Positions 1-11,945 of a DNA stretch of 64,000 nucleotides are shown here, piece by piece. Source of the DNA: Aplectana chamaeleonis (Eukaryota; Nematoda; Chromadorea; Rhabditida; Cosmocercidae); assembly GCA_029168955.1 (NCBI GenBank), contig JAPDOI010001315.1, positions 62,001 to 126,000 of the forward strand, in the 5' to 3' direction. A program made the position numbers and the translations under genes. How positions within the stretch are numbered: the first letter of the stretch is position 1; each line of letters opens with the position of its first letter. Below the pieces are notes generated by a model, which did no database searches, was not told where the DNA came from, and saw nothing but the letters and a program-made list of their open reading frames with translations.

Positions 1-954
1 ATTTTACGAGCCCCCCCCCAAATGCTCCTTTTTTTCAAAAAAAAATCCAAAATTTCTACGACCACCCCCTCCCTTTGCGCCAAGTCGCAACCCTGCTCAA
101 CCCTGCCCAAACTGCATCCAGAGGTTATTCCGAGCGCGAATGTGAGGTTTGCTTTCTGTTTTCCGATGGTTATGGTAGGTTACTGTAAGTATTCGGCTGT
201 AGGCCGATGTTTTAGGTTTGGATGAACCTTTCCCCTTGTGTTCTTTGGCACCCTCATCGCGAATTCAGAATACATTGTTTGATTTGAGAAGAGTTACGGT
301 AGGACGATCTGGCTTTTTTGCCATTTAGCTACGGTAGCCTATCGTAAACTTTTAAGATGGGGAAAACGGTCTAACTAAATTACCACTCTGAACGACTCCT
401 TGTCGAGAATAGTTCTTTCGATCCCTAGAAACTGAAGTGGAATTGTGTTTAGATTTTTTTTTCGGGAGATCGAGACCGTCAAAGTTTTCGAAAACGAGGA
501 AACAACAGAAAAGCTATCTGTGCTCATTGGCAGAGGGTTGTCGAAAATTGCCGAGGCCTCGGTCATAGTCGGTTGATTGGCGTAGCCAGCCCGGTCGATA
601 ATAATGAAAAATATGAATCAGGCAGGGTTTAAATTTCCGATATTCACATGGTATAAGGCAAGAGATGAATGATATCCATGATGACGTTCCACATATTCCA
701 TACATAATGACCGCGTCAGCCACGGCTGACCACACCGGAGGCAGCATTAAGAATGATGGTAGCGCGTGCTATCACTGATTCCGGGCTACTATGCACGTCG
801 GTGTCTCATTCTTCGCACACTCCCTCCTCCGCTTAGCGCGTTTGCGCTAGTTCTGGCGCGCGCCACCTCGATACTTAATACCACCTCGGGTGTTTTCTGC
901 TACCTCCATCATCCATGTTTTTCATACGTGTCGACCGGGTTGATACGGCAGGTT
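1..954. other. No gene recognised
   Basis: A/T-rich non-coding sequence with short homopolymer runs. Short open frames only, without splice-site support. From about 780 GC rises. Confidence 0.4.
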
Positions 955-1775
955 ACGCGGCGTTCAGAGCTTATTCGCGGCCTCGACGGAATAATCAGCA
1001 TACATATTGATCAAGCGGCGTCGCGTCGCTTCGTCGCTAGGTGTTCACTGTGAAGGCGCGGATACATTCAAAATGACGCGCGATCCGCCATCGCCCGACG
1101 TTCATCGCGTCGCCTTGCCCTGCAACGCGACGCTACGGACGTCGCGCGATGGAATATTTTTTTGCCGCTTCTCTTCAAGTTTTTTTCATTAACATTGGCA
1201 AATCCAACGATGAAAAGAATGAAATAGGCATACATACAGTTAGGTCCGTGGCTTGATTTCTTGAGAAAAACATTTAAATCTCGCCGGCGGTTGGCGGTAC
1301 GGTTAGCTGATTAGCTGCGCTCTTCTCTCGGTTTGGGTCAGTGAGGCCTCATTCAGGGTTCCAATGCCGCGCGGCGTGATCGGATGATAACCATGAGCAT
1401 TGATCGAGATCGCGTTGAACGTCGATCTGTATTCAAAACATGACATCGCGGCGATCAGCGACGGAGTGTGAAATAGGCCTTAGCGGGCCGGCGCACGCGA
1501 CCGTCGCTCCATCCGCTTGCGAGATTCAAATGTTTTCTCTTGAGGAAGCAAGCCGCGAACAAAACTATTCATAAGATCACATGCACTCGAAGGAACACAA
1601 AAATTTGTTGGTATTGCTACAGAAGAATTTCAGTCGCTTGTTTACGCAATTGCGCGTAGTCGCCCAGAGATCGCGCAGCGTTCTTACCTGAACACCTGCG
1701 GCATGTGATTTTCGCGTCGCACTGACATATGCCATCGCATCGCCCCGCCAAAACTCTGAACGCCGCCGTATGGCG
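955..1775. mobile_element. MITE with 'GCGGCGTTCAGAG' TIRs
   Basis: TACGCGGCGTTCAGAGCTT at about 956 is inverted at about 1748-1772 (AAACTCTGAACGCCGCCGTA). The same TIR bounds the element at 34829-35253. The inner part is rich in TCGCGTCG. Confidence 0.6.
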
Positions 1776-2384
1776 ATTTTTTCAACCAACCCTGACTGGA
1801 ACCTGAGTCTCAATATCAGGAAGTGAATTTAAATCACTTTGGAGAGTTTACCGTTATATATGTTTGAGAGGTTAGTTGTACTGACAATCCACTTTAGCGC
1901 AGCCAGAAAATCATAATCGTTTGACCAAAGCCCGCATACAAGGTCTATTTTTAAATATTTTCTCGGTGGATAAGTTATGCGACAGTGCCTATTCCGCAAG
2001 AGGAGGTCATTTCACATAGTGCTAAGTCTCCGCTTTCAAATCTAGCTCTTTTGGGGTTCATGATCACGAGTCCTGTTTCCGTTCTCTGATTTCCGAGGTA
2101 TTCCGGATTGTATCGGTTGTCAAATCGTATCGTACAGTTGGCACGGATCGCATTGACCGTTTGTTGTTCCCTCATGGCTGCGTAGTTTGCATTGGCGCAA
2201 ACTCGGTGTACACATCTTACGATATACGTGCACCGGGTTGGCGTCAACGCAAACCAGACCTTCAAGAGGGAACCAAGATGGTTAGTGCTATCCGTGCTCG
2301 TTATACCTACCGTCACATACCATAAGCCATATAAAATTGAAACACCGGCCCTCTTCGGTGTAAACACGGTGCTTGATTGCGTTT

Positions 2385-2581
2385 ACTATCGTTCTCGGAG
2401 CAAAATTCCGGTCCGCAATCACGGACCACGGCTGTTGCATCATTTGACACGTGCCAATCGTGCTGGGAGAAAGGTGAATCGTGCTGGGACCAAGTGGTCC
2501 CAGCACGATTATCTTGTGTGCGTGATGAAACAGCCGTATTCCTCATATACGGACTGGAATTTGGTTCCTAGGACGACAGTA
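2385..2581. mobile_element. Palindromic MITE, family A
   Basis: About 197 bp starting ACTATCGTTCTCGGAGC and ending CCTAGGACGACAGTA, with a central palindrome GTGCTGGGACCAAGTGGTCC followed by CAGCACGATTAT. The same architecture recurs at 7765-7960 and 30541-30735, and in older copies at 16730-16900, 20640-20770 and 51583-51712. Confidence 0.8.
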
Positions 2582-3082
2582 TGTAATGGAACATACTACT
2601 CATTTCAGAGTGAAGAGAGTTACGGATGAGAGAGGTCGTGAAATTCCTAACATAAGGAAAACAGCCTTGACATGTTGTCAAAATTAGCTCGGGTTTCTAA
2701 TTAAGACAGGTTCTGCGCCAACGCTTGATATCACCCACCACTTAGCAAGCTTTTTTCAGCCAGCTGTCACCGAATCACCTAAATATCTTGGGAAGTCGCT
2801 GACCGTTTACTACAAGCACAATATTGGGCCATATTCAGGAACCGGGTCGTTATTCAAAGAGGTCAGTTCCAGATCCTCTTATTTCTTGGAGGATTGTGTC
2901 ACACTTAAATCTGCTCCAGCATCCGTTGATCGTTGTACGGGTTTTAGGTACGCGAACTTCTGCCTGCCGGTTCGACGACGTTCGGCATTTATTACGACAA
3001 TCCAAGGGTGGGTTTGCATTCGTATGTTTCGAGTTCCGTTTCTTTCCCTCCCCATTCATCCTTGCTCAGGCACTCGGGGCTA

Positions 3083-3602
3083 CGGCCGCCGCGCCATTGG
3101 TCGCCGAGCCGCGCCTCCGATCAGCGCATTGTTGTCGGAAGGTGCGCGGATCGGCGTCCTCCAGTAAAATCTGTCGGTCCCCGGCCCCCGAGCGGTCTAA
3201 AATTTGTCCATAAGCGGCTCAAAAACTGTCATTTTCGCCATGTCAATTTTCGGCGTTTCCGGATTCGTTCAGGGGACACGGGGACAGCCCACAAGGATCA
3301 CCCCTGTTGGGATCCCTACGGAGGGGAGGGAGTGACCCCATCGCCACGGTCCGCAGTGGGGTGCATCCCACCGTGGACCGTGGGGAGATGGCCCCCAGTT
3401 GGGTACCTCCCCCCCCTCCCCGAGCCGTGGGGAGCTCTCTCCCCTCCGCGACCAAAATTATCCTCCGGTGTCCGGTGGATCTTCTGGAAAGTGACTCGAG
3501 GCCACCTTCCAGGTCCGGCTCCGAAGAGCTGACTGAGGCACGCGGTGAGATGAGGAGTCTTTTATACTAGCAACATTGTGAATATCTTTGTCTAAACATG
3601 TT
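3083..3602 (-). repeat. 500-bp dispersed repeat with TATA-like box and GC-rich hairpin (copy 1)
   Basis: Inverted copy of 22531-23022. Read on the minus strand it has the same TATAAAAG box (about 3566-3573) and the same stem, built here from CCACGGTCC/GGACCGTGG. Open frames in all directions reflect its high GC and are not conserved in the other copy. Confidence 0.8.
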
Positions 3603-4825
3603 GATGATTCCGAGCAACTGCATAGGGTCGCGGATGGCTGTGAGTGCCGATGTGCGTATACGCGTCGCGGTCGAGAATCTGCTTGGCGGTCGAGAACGGG
3701 CGCGGATGGCCGAATGACTCTCTCAAGGTTGGCAGATGGCCGTTTCGGCCTCAAAAGTGTGTCGGGCCGTCCCCCCAAGTGCCTGAGTGGTTCCCCAATT
3801 GTTAGTTGCTGAGGGCGCAGCTACGAGCGGAAAGAGTAGCGCCAACAAGTTCGGTTTACACTATTCAGCTGCATTGCATTCATTTTTCACGGTTTTATGA
3901 GAGTAATTGGCCGTGGAGAAATTGAAGAAGCTAATTTGGGGAAAAAAGTGATTGTCTTCAATCCGGCCGCGGTTACACTTTATTTTCAGTAGTAATGCTA
4001 CTTTCGTCATTGAGGACGAGAGCGTCGTGAAAGTCCGAAAAATTGAAAACAGATTTAATTTTCCGGTTCAGCGCCCCAAATTATCTTCTGCGATAAATTT
4101 GAGTACAATTTTCTAGATTTCTGGACTCGCAAAAAGCCCATGTGGCTCCTGGGTTCTGCACAATTTTTTTTCGCCCGAAATTCGCCTGGGGAGGGGGGGG
4201 GATTCGGGGCGTTGAACGTGAGTCTGAGTTTTTTCCACGTTTTGGACGATTCTGGTTTTCGACCCAACACTACCACCCAATGGCAAGCTATCCAATCATG
4301 GACCAGGTAGGAAGGGCTGTACAGGGTTAAACGGGGTTGCAAAATTTTACAACGGGGATGGGGTGTCGCAACAATTTTGGCCCGAAAATGATACTAAAAT
4401 TATGCTTAGGGTTGGACCAACTGCTTTGGTGGCCCTGAGTTTATCAGAAAAGAAGACACCGCCTGTCCCAGAGAAAGAAAGGAGTGAAGACGAAGCTAGA
4501 CGGTGATGAACGCGGATGGCCACGCAGCGCGTTTAAGCCATATCCTGAGCGAATTCCCCTTACCTCACCGACTATTTTTTGTTTTTGTCGGAATTATGTT
4601 TGATTGGGTGGTTCGAATTTAAAACAAAGTCTAAAAAGCTATCGGCGAAACAACGAAAATTGACTTTTGATGCGTCTTATACATGCAACGCGACATTCCG
4701 CGTTCACTTGCAACCGCCTGAACTTTTTTCTGGGGAGGCTGAATCCCTGAGTAGGGCGTACTCATCACCCGCTATGTACAGTGATATGTGTTTGTAACGT
4801 TTCGGTCATTTTCCGTGATCTTCAG
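3603..4825. other. No gene recognised
   Basis: Apart from a G-run near 4190 and T-rich blocks, nothing clear. Earlier exons of the gene whose acceptor is at 4826 may lie here or further left, but none could be supported. Confidence 0.35.
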
Positions 4826-7800
4826 GAACGCGATGAGCGTCTTCTCCAGTCGGCGATTGGAGTTGTCTACGGAGGTTAGTTTTTTCTAGATTATTTCGTA
4901 GAAAGTTGTGGGAAAGGAGGTGTCGTTATAATTGGCCCCTATTCTTCTTTTCGGACTCAGTGAGCAGGCTGTTGCGCCAATTCTCAGCCGAGCTATTATC
5001 ACCCGCTTGTTGACCAAATTTTCTGAAAAGTTCGAAGAACTTTGACGATCCACTCTCACAAATAGGCACAAAATTTGTACAGGCTATAAAACGGCTACAT
5101 TCACATGGTCCCTACGCGTACTGGTGCGAGGCGGAGGTTAGAGACAGTGAGAGAGCGGGGGGCAGACGGAGGCTGAGGCATCGCGCGCGCCGCTCGCGCC
5201 TCGAATGATTTGAATTACGACGTTTTATAGAGGATATTCAGCACACCGAATAACCTCTGAATAGAAATTTTGACTGAATTTTGATACTTTGTCCAAACTA
5301 CCGTATACCTACCGCAATCTACCGTAAGCTGTAAAAAGATCGATAAATGGACATCAGTTTCGTGTTAAGCACTCCAAATAACCCATTAAGAAACATTTCG
5401 TGCCATACCTATCGTACCATCCCGGAAATCGTCAAAAGTCTCGTTTTAGACCTCAAATTGTCCCCCCTGATGGGAAATTCCGAACGATTTCAGTGGAAGA
5501 CCAAAAAATACAAAATAAATCTAAGAAAAAACTTTTAAAACCCGCAAATACTAAATGAATCATTTAAAAGTTTACAACCGATAACTTCTAAATAGAGAAG
5601 ACTCTTTTGAAGAAAATTCTTTTCTTCTGCAATTCTTATACTAGCCCACCCCAAATTTTCTGTTTTTTTTTATATTTCACGATCGAATACATAGAAAGGA
5701 GCTCCGGAGGAGCTCAGCTCATATGCGCGGCGCACGCGGTGGAAAGCGGCTGCGCTCACGTTGCCGTTAGAGCGCCGCGCACGTCATATCTAGCACGTCG
5801 CGAATGCGTCCGAGTCGCATATTTTTCCCTGTATTCGATCAGCAAGCCACTGAACCCTGGAAGTGTGTCGTACTTCGAGTATCCCCTTTGGCGATGTGAT
5901 GAAATATTGGTTCTTATGGAGAAAGTTTTGTGGAGCGGGCTATCCCCATTTCTAACACTTTTTGGAAGACACACTACACTCTTGGACATGAATTTGTTAT
6001 TTTTATTCGACTGTGTAGTAGACCCTGCTATTCAACACGTGCCAAAAGCGAGATTTAAATTCCTCCAAATAAGCGACCACCACAGGCCCGACCTCCTTCG
6101 CTCGCCGCCACGGGCCACACCCCCGGCCGAATTTCCGAACTCAATAGCGGCTAGATGGATGGATGAATTCCCAACTAGTCTTCGTTCAGTTCGTTGCCGA
6201 ACTTCTTCATTTCCTGGCTCGCTGTCGTGCAATGATTGCTAATGAAGAGAAATACAGGCGTGAGACAAGTCGTCCACCGATTTTCACCCTCCAAATATAG
6301 GCATCTTTAAGAAGTCATAACTCTGTTGATAGAGGGTCTTGGACGATTACAGAGATACCACTGCGTTCAACTTGTGAATCCGTCCAAGATCAGCATAAAA
6401 ACTGAAAAAAAAAAGATTTTCTGGATGTTCTATGCCTTTAAGTAATGTCTGATGGAGAGATGAGGTGATTTAGCCCCGCCCCAAGCGACCCCCCTTCACG
6501 GCAACGGAAATTTCAATCCCCAAAGTCCCAAAAGCATAAAGAACTTCGTGCGCCTATCCACGTAGCTAGCTCGCGTGCCGCGCATCAATCGATACGGGTA
6601 AGATCAATGTATGACGTGGCTTGCGAACATGCTGCGGGCGGTCTTTCTGTGAGGCGATTACGCATGGAGAGAACGATAAAGATATTCGTGTTTTTCTATC
6701 TTGAATGTTTTCGGTAGTAAATTTTTAATAGAAATCATTTTGCAGAAGATGGAAAGGATCTGTACACCGACAACTATGCTCAGCAGCTCAATCGATGGGG
6801 ATATGAGAAGATGGTCTTGCCAAAGGTTTGTAGTAGTTGAATGAACTTTCTAAGCAAATTATAGTTAGTGGTTGTCAGAAGGGTTTCACATAGTCGAGCG
6901 AGAAGAGTCGCACCGCCAGTATGGACATGGGTTGGGGGAGATAGCCAGCCTCGTGGGTGCCCCTTATCCCAATCTGTGGAGCTCCGCTCGCCTCGCGCGA
7001 CTATGAATCTCTGAAGGGCGTTGGATATATTCTCCACTTTTACATGCTTTAGGTTGAACGAGCTGTTGAAGTGACGCAGCCCTATGATGGATCTCTATCA
7101 ATCTTTGCCCTCATCTATCGTACTTATGGTATCATTCGGCAGTTCATTGAGGTGGGTTTGGCTCTAGAATAATTCATAATACTACGACTTTTCTTATACA
7201 CTATACGTTCTTTCCGAATGCAGAGGTCGCTTCAGATATCGCAAACCGTCAAGTGCGAATCATCTGGTAGTTCTGATATGGAGCCACAAAATGCAACGGG
7301 TTTTGCCCGAAATACGGAGTTGAGCAGGGTTGCGACTCGGCTCAACGGGAGGTCTTAGGAACTTTTGGAAAATTTCAGATGAAAAATTTATAATTTGGGG
7401 GCGGTCGTCAAATTTCTACAGAAAAAAAGAGTGCGGAATACAAATATGATGACTATTTGTAGAGGGGGGATCGCAAACATTTTGAAAAATTTGTTCAACA
7501 GGATGGGTCGAAGCTTCGCCGAAAATTGACGCAACGGCCAGGCCTGCTCAACCCTGGCACCTAGCTGAAGAACCACTCTGTGCCGACTTTGTAGGATTTA
7601 CGAATGCACACTCTACTTCGCAGCGAAAACTACTTGGCTCCTTCGCGTTAGTACGAGAGCGAGGAATAGACAACGAGAGAGTTGGTGGGTAAGTAGTGAT
7701 GAGCATACGCTCGCAAACGCACGCGATGGTATAGAGTGAATTTCGCTTTGGAATAGGGTGTATGTGCTGTCGTTTTCCGAGCCAAATTCCGGTCCGCATT

Positions 7801-8306
7801 TACGGACAACAGCTGTTGCATCACACGACAGGATGATAATCTTGGTGCGATCGCTTGGTCCGAGCACGATTTACCTTTCTCCCAGAGCGGTTAGCATCGT
7901 GTTGCGTGGTGCAACAGCGTAGTCTGCAATTGCGGACCGGAATTTGGCTACGAGAACGTCACTATGTGCGTCACATCTCAATCACCATGTTCTAGGAGAA
8001 CCGTCTGGACACAACTATAGGCTTAGAGTTCTATAATAGTGGAGAGATCTGTGTTTCTTTTCCTCTTGATCACGTTGAAGAATTTGTGATCCCGGAGGTG
8101 AGGTGTTTCCCATTGTATTCTCTTGGATACGCAGTCAACTCCTTCCTTTCCAGCATCTCAGGCAGGAAGCATTAGAATCCAGACTAGCTAAGAGGAAGTT
8201 TGATTCCGATGAGGAATCCAGTGAGAGTGAAGCTGATCCTCAGTCGAATGCGGCACACGACGGTGAGGTCGAGATTGAGGCTGGTGGTGATAAGAAGGAT
8301 GATTAG
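4826..8306 (+). CDS. 3' part of an unrecognised eukaryotic gene with acidic C-terminal tail (five exons)
   Basis: Exons 4826-4874, 6746-6825, 7053-7151, 7996-8097 and 8154-8306 (TAG stop) join in one open frame of 160 residues. Every intron starts GT and ends AG, mostly after a TTTCAG or TGCAG tract, and the phases are consistent (0,1,0,0,0). The start is missing: the first exon found begins at a splice acceptor. The body contains LYTDNYAQQLNRWGYEK, PYDGSLSIFALIYRTYGIIR and GLEFYNSGEICVSFPLDHVE, which look like a compact alpha/beta segment. The last exon opens with a basic helix (LRQEALESRLAKRK) and ends in a roughly 35-residue Ser/Glu/Asp-rich tail closing KKDD, as in many nuclear or chaperone-like proteins. 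I cannot name the family. Introns 1 and 3 carry MITEs. The intact frame across five exons argues for a real gene. Confidence 0.78.
5082..5232. mobile_element. MITE with 'GGCTATAAAACG' ends
   Basis: About 150 bp, starting GGCTATAAAACG and ending CGTTTTATAGAG, containing GGTTAGAGACAGTGAGAGAG and GCGCGCCGCTCGCGCCTCGA. Near-identical direct copy at 35741-35893; weaker relatives at about 7637-7730 and, inverted, 61985-62070. Confidence 0.8.
5679..5845. mobile_element. Palindromic MITE in the acidic-tail gene intron
   Basis: GATCGAATACATAGAAAGGA at 5682 pairs with CCCTGTATTCGATC at about 5829-5842; a second small palindrome GAGCTCCGGAGGAGCTC lies inside. Confidence 0.6.
7765..7960. mobile_element. 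Palindromic MITE, family A
   Basis: CTGTCGTTTTCCGAGCCAAA to CCGGAATTTGGCTACGAGAA, in the third recognised intron of the acidic-tail gene. Same ends and hairpin as 2385-2581. Confidence 0.75.
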
Positions 8307-9024
8307 AGGGCATCTCATTATTGTATGTATGGGTGATTTTTTTGTTTTGACATGACTGAGCATCTCCAATGTTTAGTTGCGTGGTTTTATTTTTCTCCCT
8401 TTTTCCATGTTTCAAGTGCCTTGGAGAGATTTCGTTTTTTTACATATCCAAGTTTTTTCCCTCTGTTTGTTACGGTTTTGAATGAAGCTTTTATTTTCTT
8501 TTCTGTTTTTCCCAGCAAAAAAGGAAATATTCTATTAAGATTATTTGGCTTCTTGAGAGCAATAGTATTTATTCATATGAAAGCACACTGGGTGAGAAAC
8601 GCTTGAAACGGATGTTGATACTCTGTCATTCATCCTCGTTGAGCAGGACCGATGAATCTTCCTTATGCTGAGTGGCACCAAATAGACGACTCCAGCTACT
8701 GAAATTGGTATTAGAAATGAAGATATATAGGATCAAAGGGATTCAATACGTAGAAATCTTTTGGTTTATGAGACAAAAATTCTTTTGGTTTATGAGTCAT
8801 GCTGAAGCGGTTCGCGGTTCCAAACAGGGTAGCAGCGTTGAGCGGAATGGAGGCATGAAATGTCCGAGATCTGGTTTTGGGGCAAAATTTTCCTCTTTGG
8901 GTATGGGTTTTCGCGTGCGAAACATCAGAAAATAGTCAAATATACGGCATTTGGTTTCGAAACGTGGATATCGGCTGATCCATGATTCCGGCTGGGAGTG
9001 GACAGAAGCTTGAGGGGTCATTTG
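8307..9024. other. 3' flank of the acidic-tail gene
   Basis: Presumed 3' UTR and intergenic DNA, T-rich to about 8560. No exact AATAAA was found close to the stop. A repeated TCTTTTGGTTTATGAG motif occurs at 8757 and 8782. Confidence 0.4.
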
Positions 9025-9145
9025 TACTTTCGCGGCTGAGTGGTGCGGCACAGTGCATTTCTGTGATATTGATCACGCGGCGTGGCACGTTCTATGTTAT
9101 TGGATTTCACTTCGCCGCACGCTCGGCGGCGGAAGTGTAAACGAT
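9025..9145. mobile_element. Imperfect palindrome with 'ATATTGATCACGCGG' centre
   Basis: GTGATATTGATCACGCGGCG at about 9063 with complementary GTGCGGCACAGTGCATTTC and CACTTCGCCGCACGCTC arms. The same core occurs at 16060-16190. Confidence 0.55.
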
Positions 9146-9619
9146 CCCTGAGGTGAAGATCGGTATTGTGAGGTCCACTTCATGCTTCGACTTTTCGCTC
9201 GTTGCAACAATCCATAGGTAAGGGCTATTTTGTTGGAACATCATGCAGAGAAGTCGAAGTTCACACGGACGCTGACCGCTGTGCACTGTGTTGGGCATGG
9301 TCTCATTCATACTTTCCCTCGCCGCAATCTGTCGCTGGTGCCATTTGACGCTTCGTTCATAGCTCGACTAAATGTAGTTTTGCACTATTGATCGTGATCG
9401 CAAGATGAATATTATGGGATTACAGGTGTGCACTCCATCATGCGCTTCGCGGCCTAATTGTGGGCGTGCTTTAGGATTTATGCGAATATTTGAATTGCAG
9501 AGCCGTGCCTCGCTGTGCTCAACAGCATTGGCAGTACCACTGATTTTTTTTGCAGAAAAAGCGCTTTTCGGCGTTTTTTTTGCGCTGACAAAGCGCCGCG
9601 TCGCCATAACTTGCTTCAA

Positions 9620-10772
9620 ACTGGTCCGGGGAATGTGCACGGATGTTGTTTATCTAGATCTTTCTAAGGCCTTTGATAGGGATCCGCATAATACCCTCAT
9701 AAACAAACTCATTGCAGTGGGCATACACCCCCGCACAGTTTCCCGGATCAAGGCCTTTCTCACTGACAGGTATATGATGGTTAAAGTCAACAATCTTTTT
9801 TCTCAGCCTAGATGTGTGACAAGTGGTGTTCCCCAGGGAGGGGTTCTATCTCCCCTCATGTTCAGTATTTACATTCACGATCTGCCCCAGGTTATTGCTT
9901 CAACCGGTGTTAAGTGGTCTGCTTTTGCAGACGATATCAAACTGTACCATAGCCTGGGCTCTCTCGGCGATGAGGTGGTGTTACAAAATGCTGTAAACCT
10001 TGTACATCAGTACGCTTTGGACTGCGGACTACCTCTTTCTGAAGATAAGACCAAAGTGCTCCACATTGGTCGTCACAATTCTGAGGCCAATTACTATATT
10101 GAGGGTTCTCTTATCGAAAAAGTAGCAGAAATAAAAGATCTCGGTTTCCTGGTGACTGAAGATCTCAGTTTTGATAAACATTGTGAGCAAATCGCAGCCA
10201 AAGCACAAAAAGTTGTTTGTCAACTCTTTCGCGGTCTTGTAACTGATGATCCTAGAGTGCTCCTTCGATCTTACAAGACTTTCGTCAGGCCACTTTTGGA
10301 ATACGGTACTGTTGTCTTCAATCCTTTTAAGCGCAAAATCATTGACAGAATGGAAAGAGTGCAAAACAGCTTTACTAGGAAGCTTTTTATCAGAAGACTA
10401 GGTTTCCTGTATGACGGTATACCTAGTTCCAGTACTAGAAACGCCAATCTTAAGTTGCCCACCCTTGCCTTACGCAGACAGAAATTTGATCTCATTATGT
10501 TCCATAGACTCCTGACTGGCAGCTGTGGGCTTTCAGCTGGAAAATTTCTCACCATTGGACCATCTATTACAAGAGGGGGTGCGTCAAAGCCAATCATTTC
10601 CAAGGCCAAGTTGGGCTGTAGGACGAATTTTTCGTTAACAGGGCATCCGCTAGCTACCTCAAATTCACGAAAAACCGTGTGCCACCTTGTTCATTTCATG
10701 CGTTCAGAAACATGGTTAATGATTACCTTGATCCGTCTTGATCTTGACTTTTTATTGTTTTCAGTAGGTTAA
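9620..10772 (+). CDS. Reverse transcriptase domain of a 5'-truncated CR1-like LINE
   Basis: About 380 codons are open from around 9620 to a TAA/TAG-rich end at 10772. RT motifs in order: VVYLDLSKAFDRDPHNTL (motif A), VTSGVPQGGVLSPLMFSIYI (motif B), WSAFADDIKLY (motif C with the FADD catalytic aspartates), LPLSEDKTKVLHIG (D), KDLGFLVTEDLSF (E), then the YKTFVRPLLEYGTVVFNP and ERVQNSFTRKLF thumb segment. This order and wording are typical of the CR1/Jockey group. The endonuclease domain and fingers of RT are absent, so the copy is 5' truncated inside RT and cannot move alone. The sequence upstream in the same frame (9405-9620) is unrelated and resembles a MITE tail. No frameshift in the RT part suggests a fairly recent insertion. 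Confidence 0.9.
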
Positions 10773-10906
10773 CCTCTTTCTATAAATAGTTTTTTTAATG
10801 AATTCCAGAGATATTCTCGTTGCTTGTTAACCGTTTTAGTTTTGTTGTTTCCTTTTACACATGAGTATTCCTCATGAATAAATCAAATCAAATCAAATCA
10901 AACTGG
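9620..10906 (+). mobile_element. CR1-like non-LTR retrotransposon, 5' truncated, with pentamer tail
   Basis: The RT frame is followed by about 110 bp of 3' UTR, an AATAAA at about 10878, and four to five direct ATCAA-type repeats (10882-10904). A short tandem repeat in place of poly(A) is the normal 3' end of CR1-like elements. Confidence 0.85.
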
Positions 10907-11764
10907 TCCGATTCCAAATTTGAAGTAATTTCTGGATTGCTTTCAATGAGTCCCATATGACAATGCTACAAAATAATAGAATCAGCTTTAGAAGTGCATC
11001 GAAAATTGCATATTTGCACCACAAACTCTCTTATATGAACTGGTTAGACGATCATGATCGCAGAAACCTATCATGTTTTGACCTGTAGTCGATGTGAATT
11101 TTGGAAGGAAATGCACATTTTCCAAAAGGATAACGAAGTCGAGAAGACTGGTACACTTACCATTGCATTTGCCTCACTGAGGGAACACGAAAACCACCCC
11201 AAAATTCATTTCGTCAATTTTGAAGCGAGATATAAAGATGAGGCCCTTTAATAAATATTGCCGGGACTCTTCCGCTACTGCTCCGCGACTTCTCCGTGGG
11301 TCACGCTTCCGCAATTCTACCGCGACTTCCTGGACTCCTCCGGCGACCTTACCGCGATTTGGTCGATGAATAATCGTTAGCGGTTCTGCTCCGCATCTCC
11401 CCCGCTATCCCTCCGGCAGGCGCCAAGCCGGAGGAGTTGCGGCGGAACCGCGGCAAAGTTTCTCAGAAATGTATGCCCTAAAAACGCCAAAAACGCTTTT
11501 TCTGCTGAAAAACATGCGCGCTACTGTATGTTTTCACAATAATCAGTTACACTGAATTCAATCAAGCTCACACAGGGTTCTTCTGCGATGCAGTGCATAA
11601 CCCTTCACAGCCTGACACAGATTTGAAAGGAGAATCTGCGGAGAAAGTTATGTCACACTTCTCCGTGGATTGGTGAACTGTATATTGATGTCCTGCTCAG
11701 TTCTTGAGCTCACCACAGAGAGCTGTCTCTCTAGAAAGTGATTATCAATGAACAGGGCAAATAT
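10907..11764. other. Intergenic, one dispersed repeat
   Basis: Holds the repeat at 11145-11255 and a TCTTCCGC/TTCTCCG-rich stretch at 11260-11460. No gene seen. Confidence 0.35.
11145..11255 (+). repeat. Dispersed repeat, uninterrupted copy
   Basis: CCATTGCATTTGCCTCACTG and TTCGTCAATTTTGAAGCGAG correspond to the two flanks of the hairpin at 32651-32843. Confidence 0.6.
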
Positions 11765-11945
11765 AGTTGGGAGGATAGGATAGGTGCTTTCTACACACCG
11801 AAGGAGGAGTTGTCTCGGCTTCTGTGGCTCAAGTTCCACTCGAGACCACTTCGCTTGCATTGAGTAGCGCGACGTGTTGAACTGCAAATGCGGGACGACT
11901 CCCTCTGTGTGTAGAGAGCTCCTATCCCCAATATCATGAGTTTGT
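11765..11945. mobile_element. Hairpin MITE with 'GGTGTGTAGAGA' stem
   Basis: CTACACACCGAAGGAGGAGT and GACTCCCTCTGTGTGTAGAG form the stem. Related copies at 38715-38885 and 55270-55475 share the CTCCCTCGGTGTGTAGAGA motif and TACTCAATGCAAGCGAAGTGG centre. Confidence 0.6.

Larger units (their letters stand above)
4875..6745 (+). other. First recognised intron of the acidic-tail gene, rich in MITEs
   Basis: This 1.87-kb intron contains the element at 5082-5232, a second palindromic element at about 5679-5845, and a fragment near 6310-6430 that resembles the inner part of the 'AAGGCAGTG' TIR family. The long open frame at 5607-6242 runs through the palindrome and looks fortuitous. Confidence 0.5.

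Noticed and set aside
3008..3570. Long overlapping open frames on both strands
   Set aside because: They follow from the GC richness of the hairpin repeat; the second copy at 22.5 kb does not keep the frames.
5607..6242. 211-codon open frame on the plus strand
   Set aside because: It runs across a palindromic MITE and A/T-rich intron sequence, has no domain resemblance and lies within an intron of the acidic-tail gene.
9405..9619. N-terminal extension of the CR1-like RT frame
   Set aside because: No similarity to LINE proteins; sequence looks like neighbouring MITE DNA that happens to be open in the same frame.
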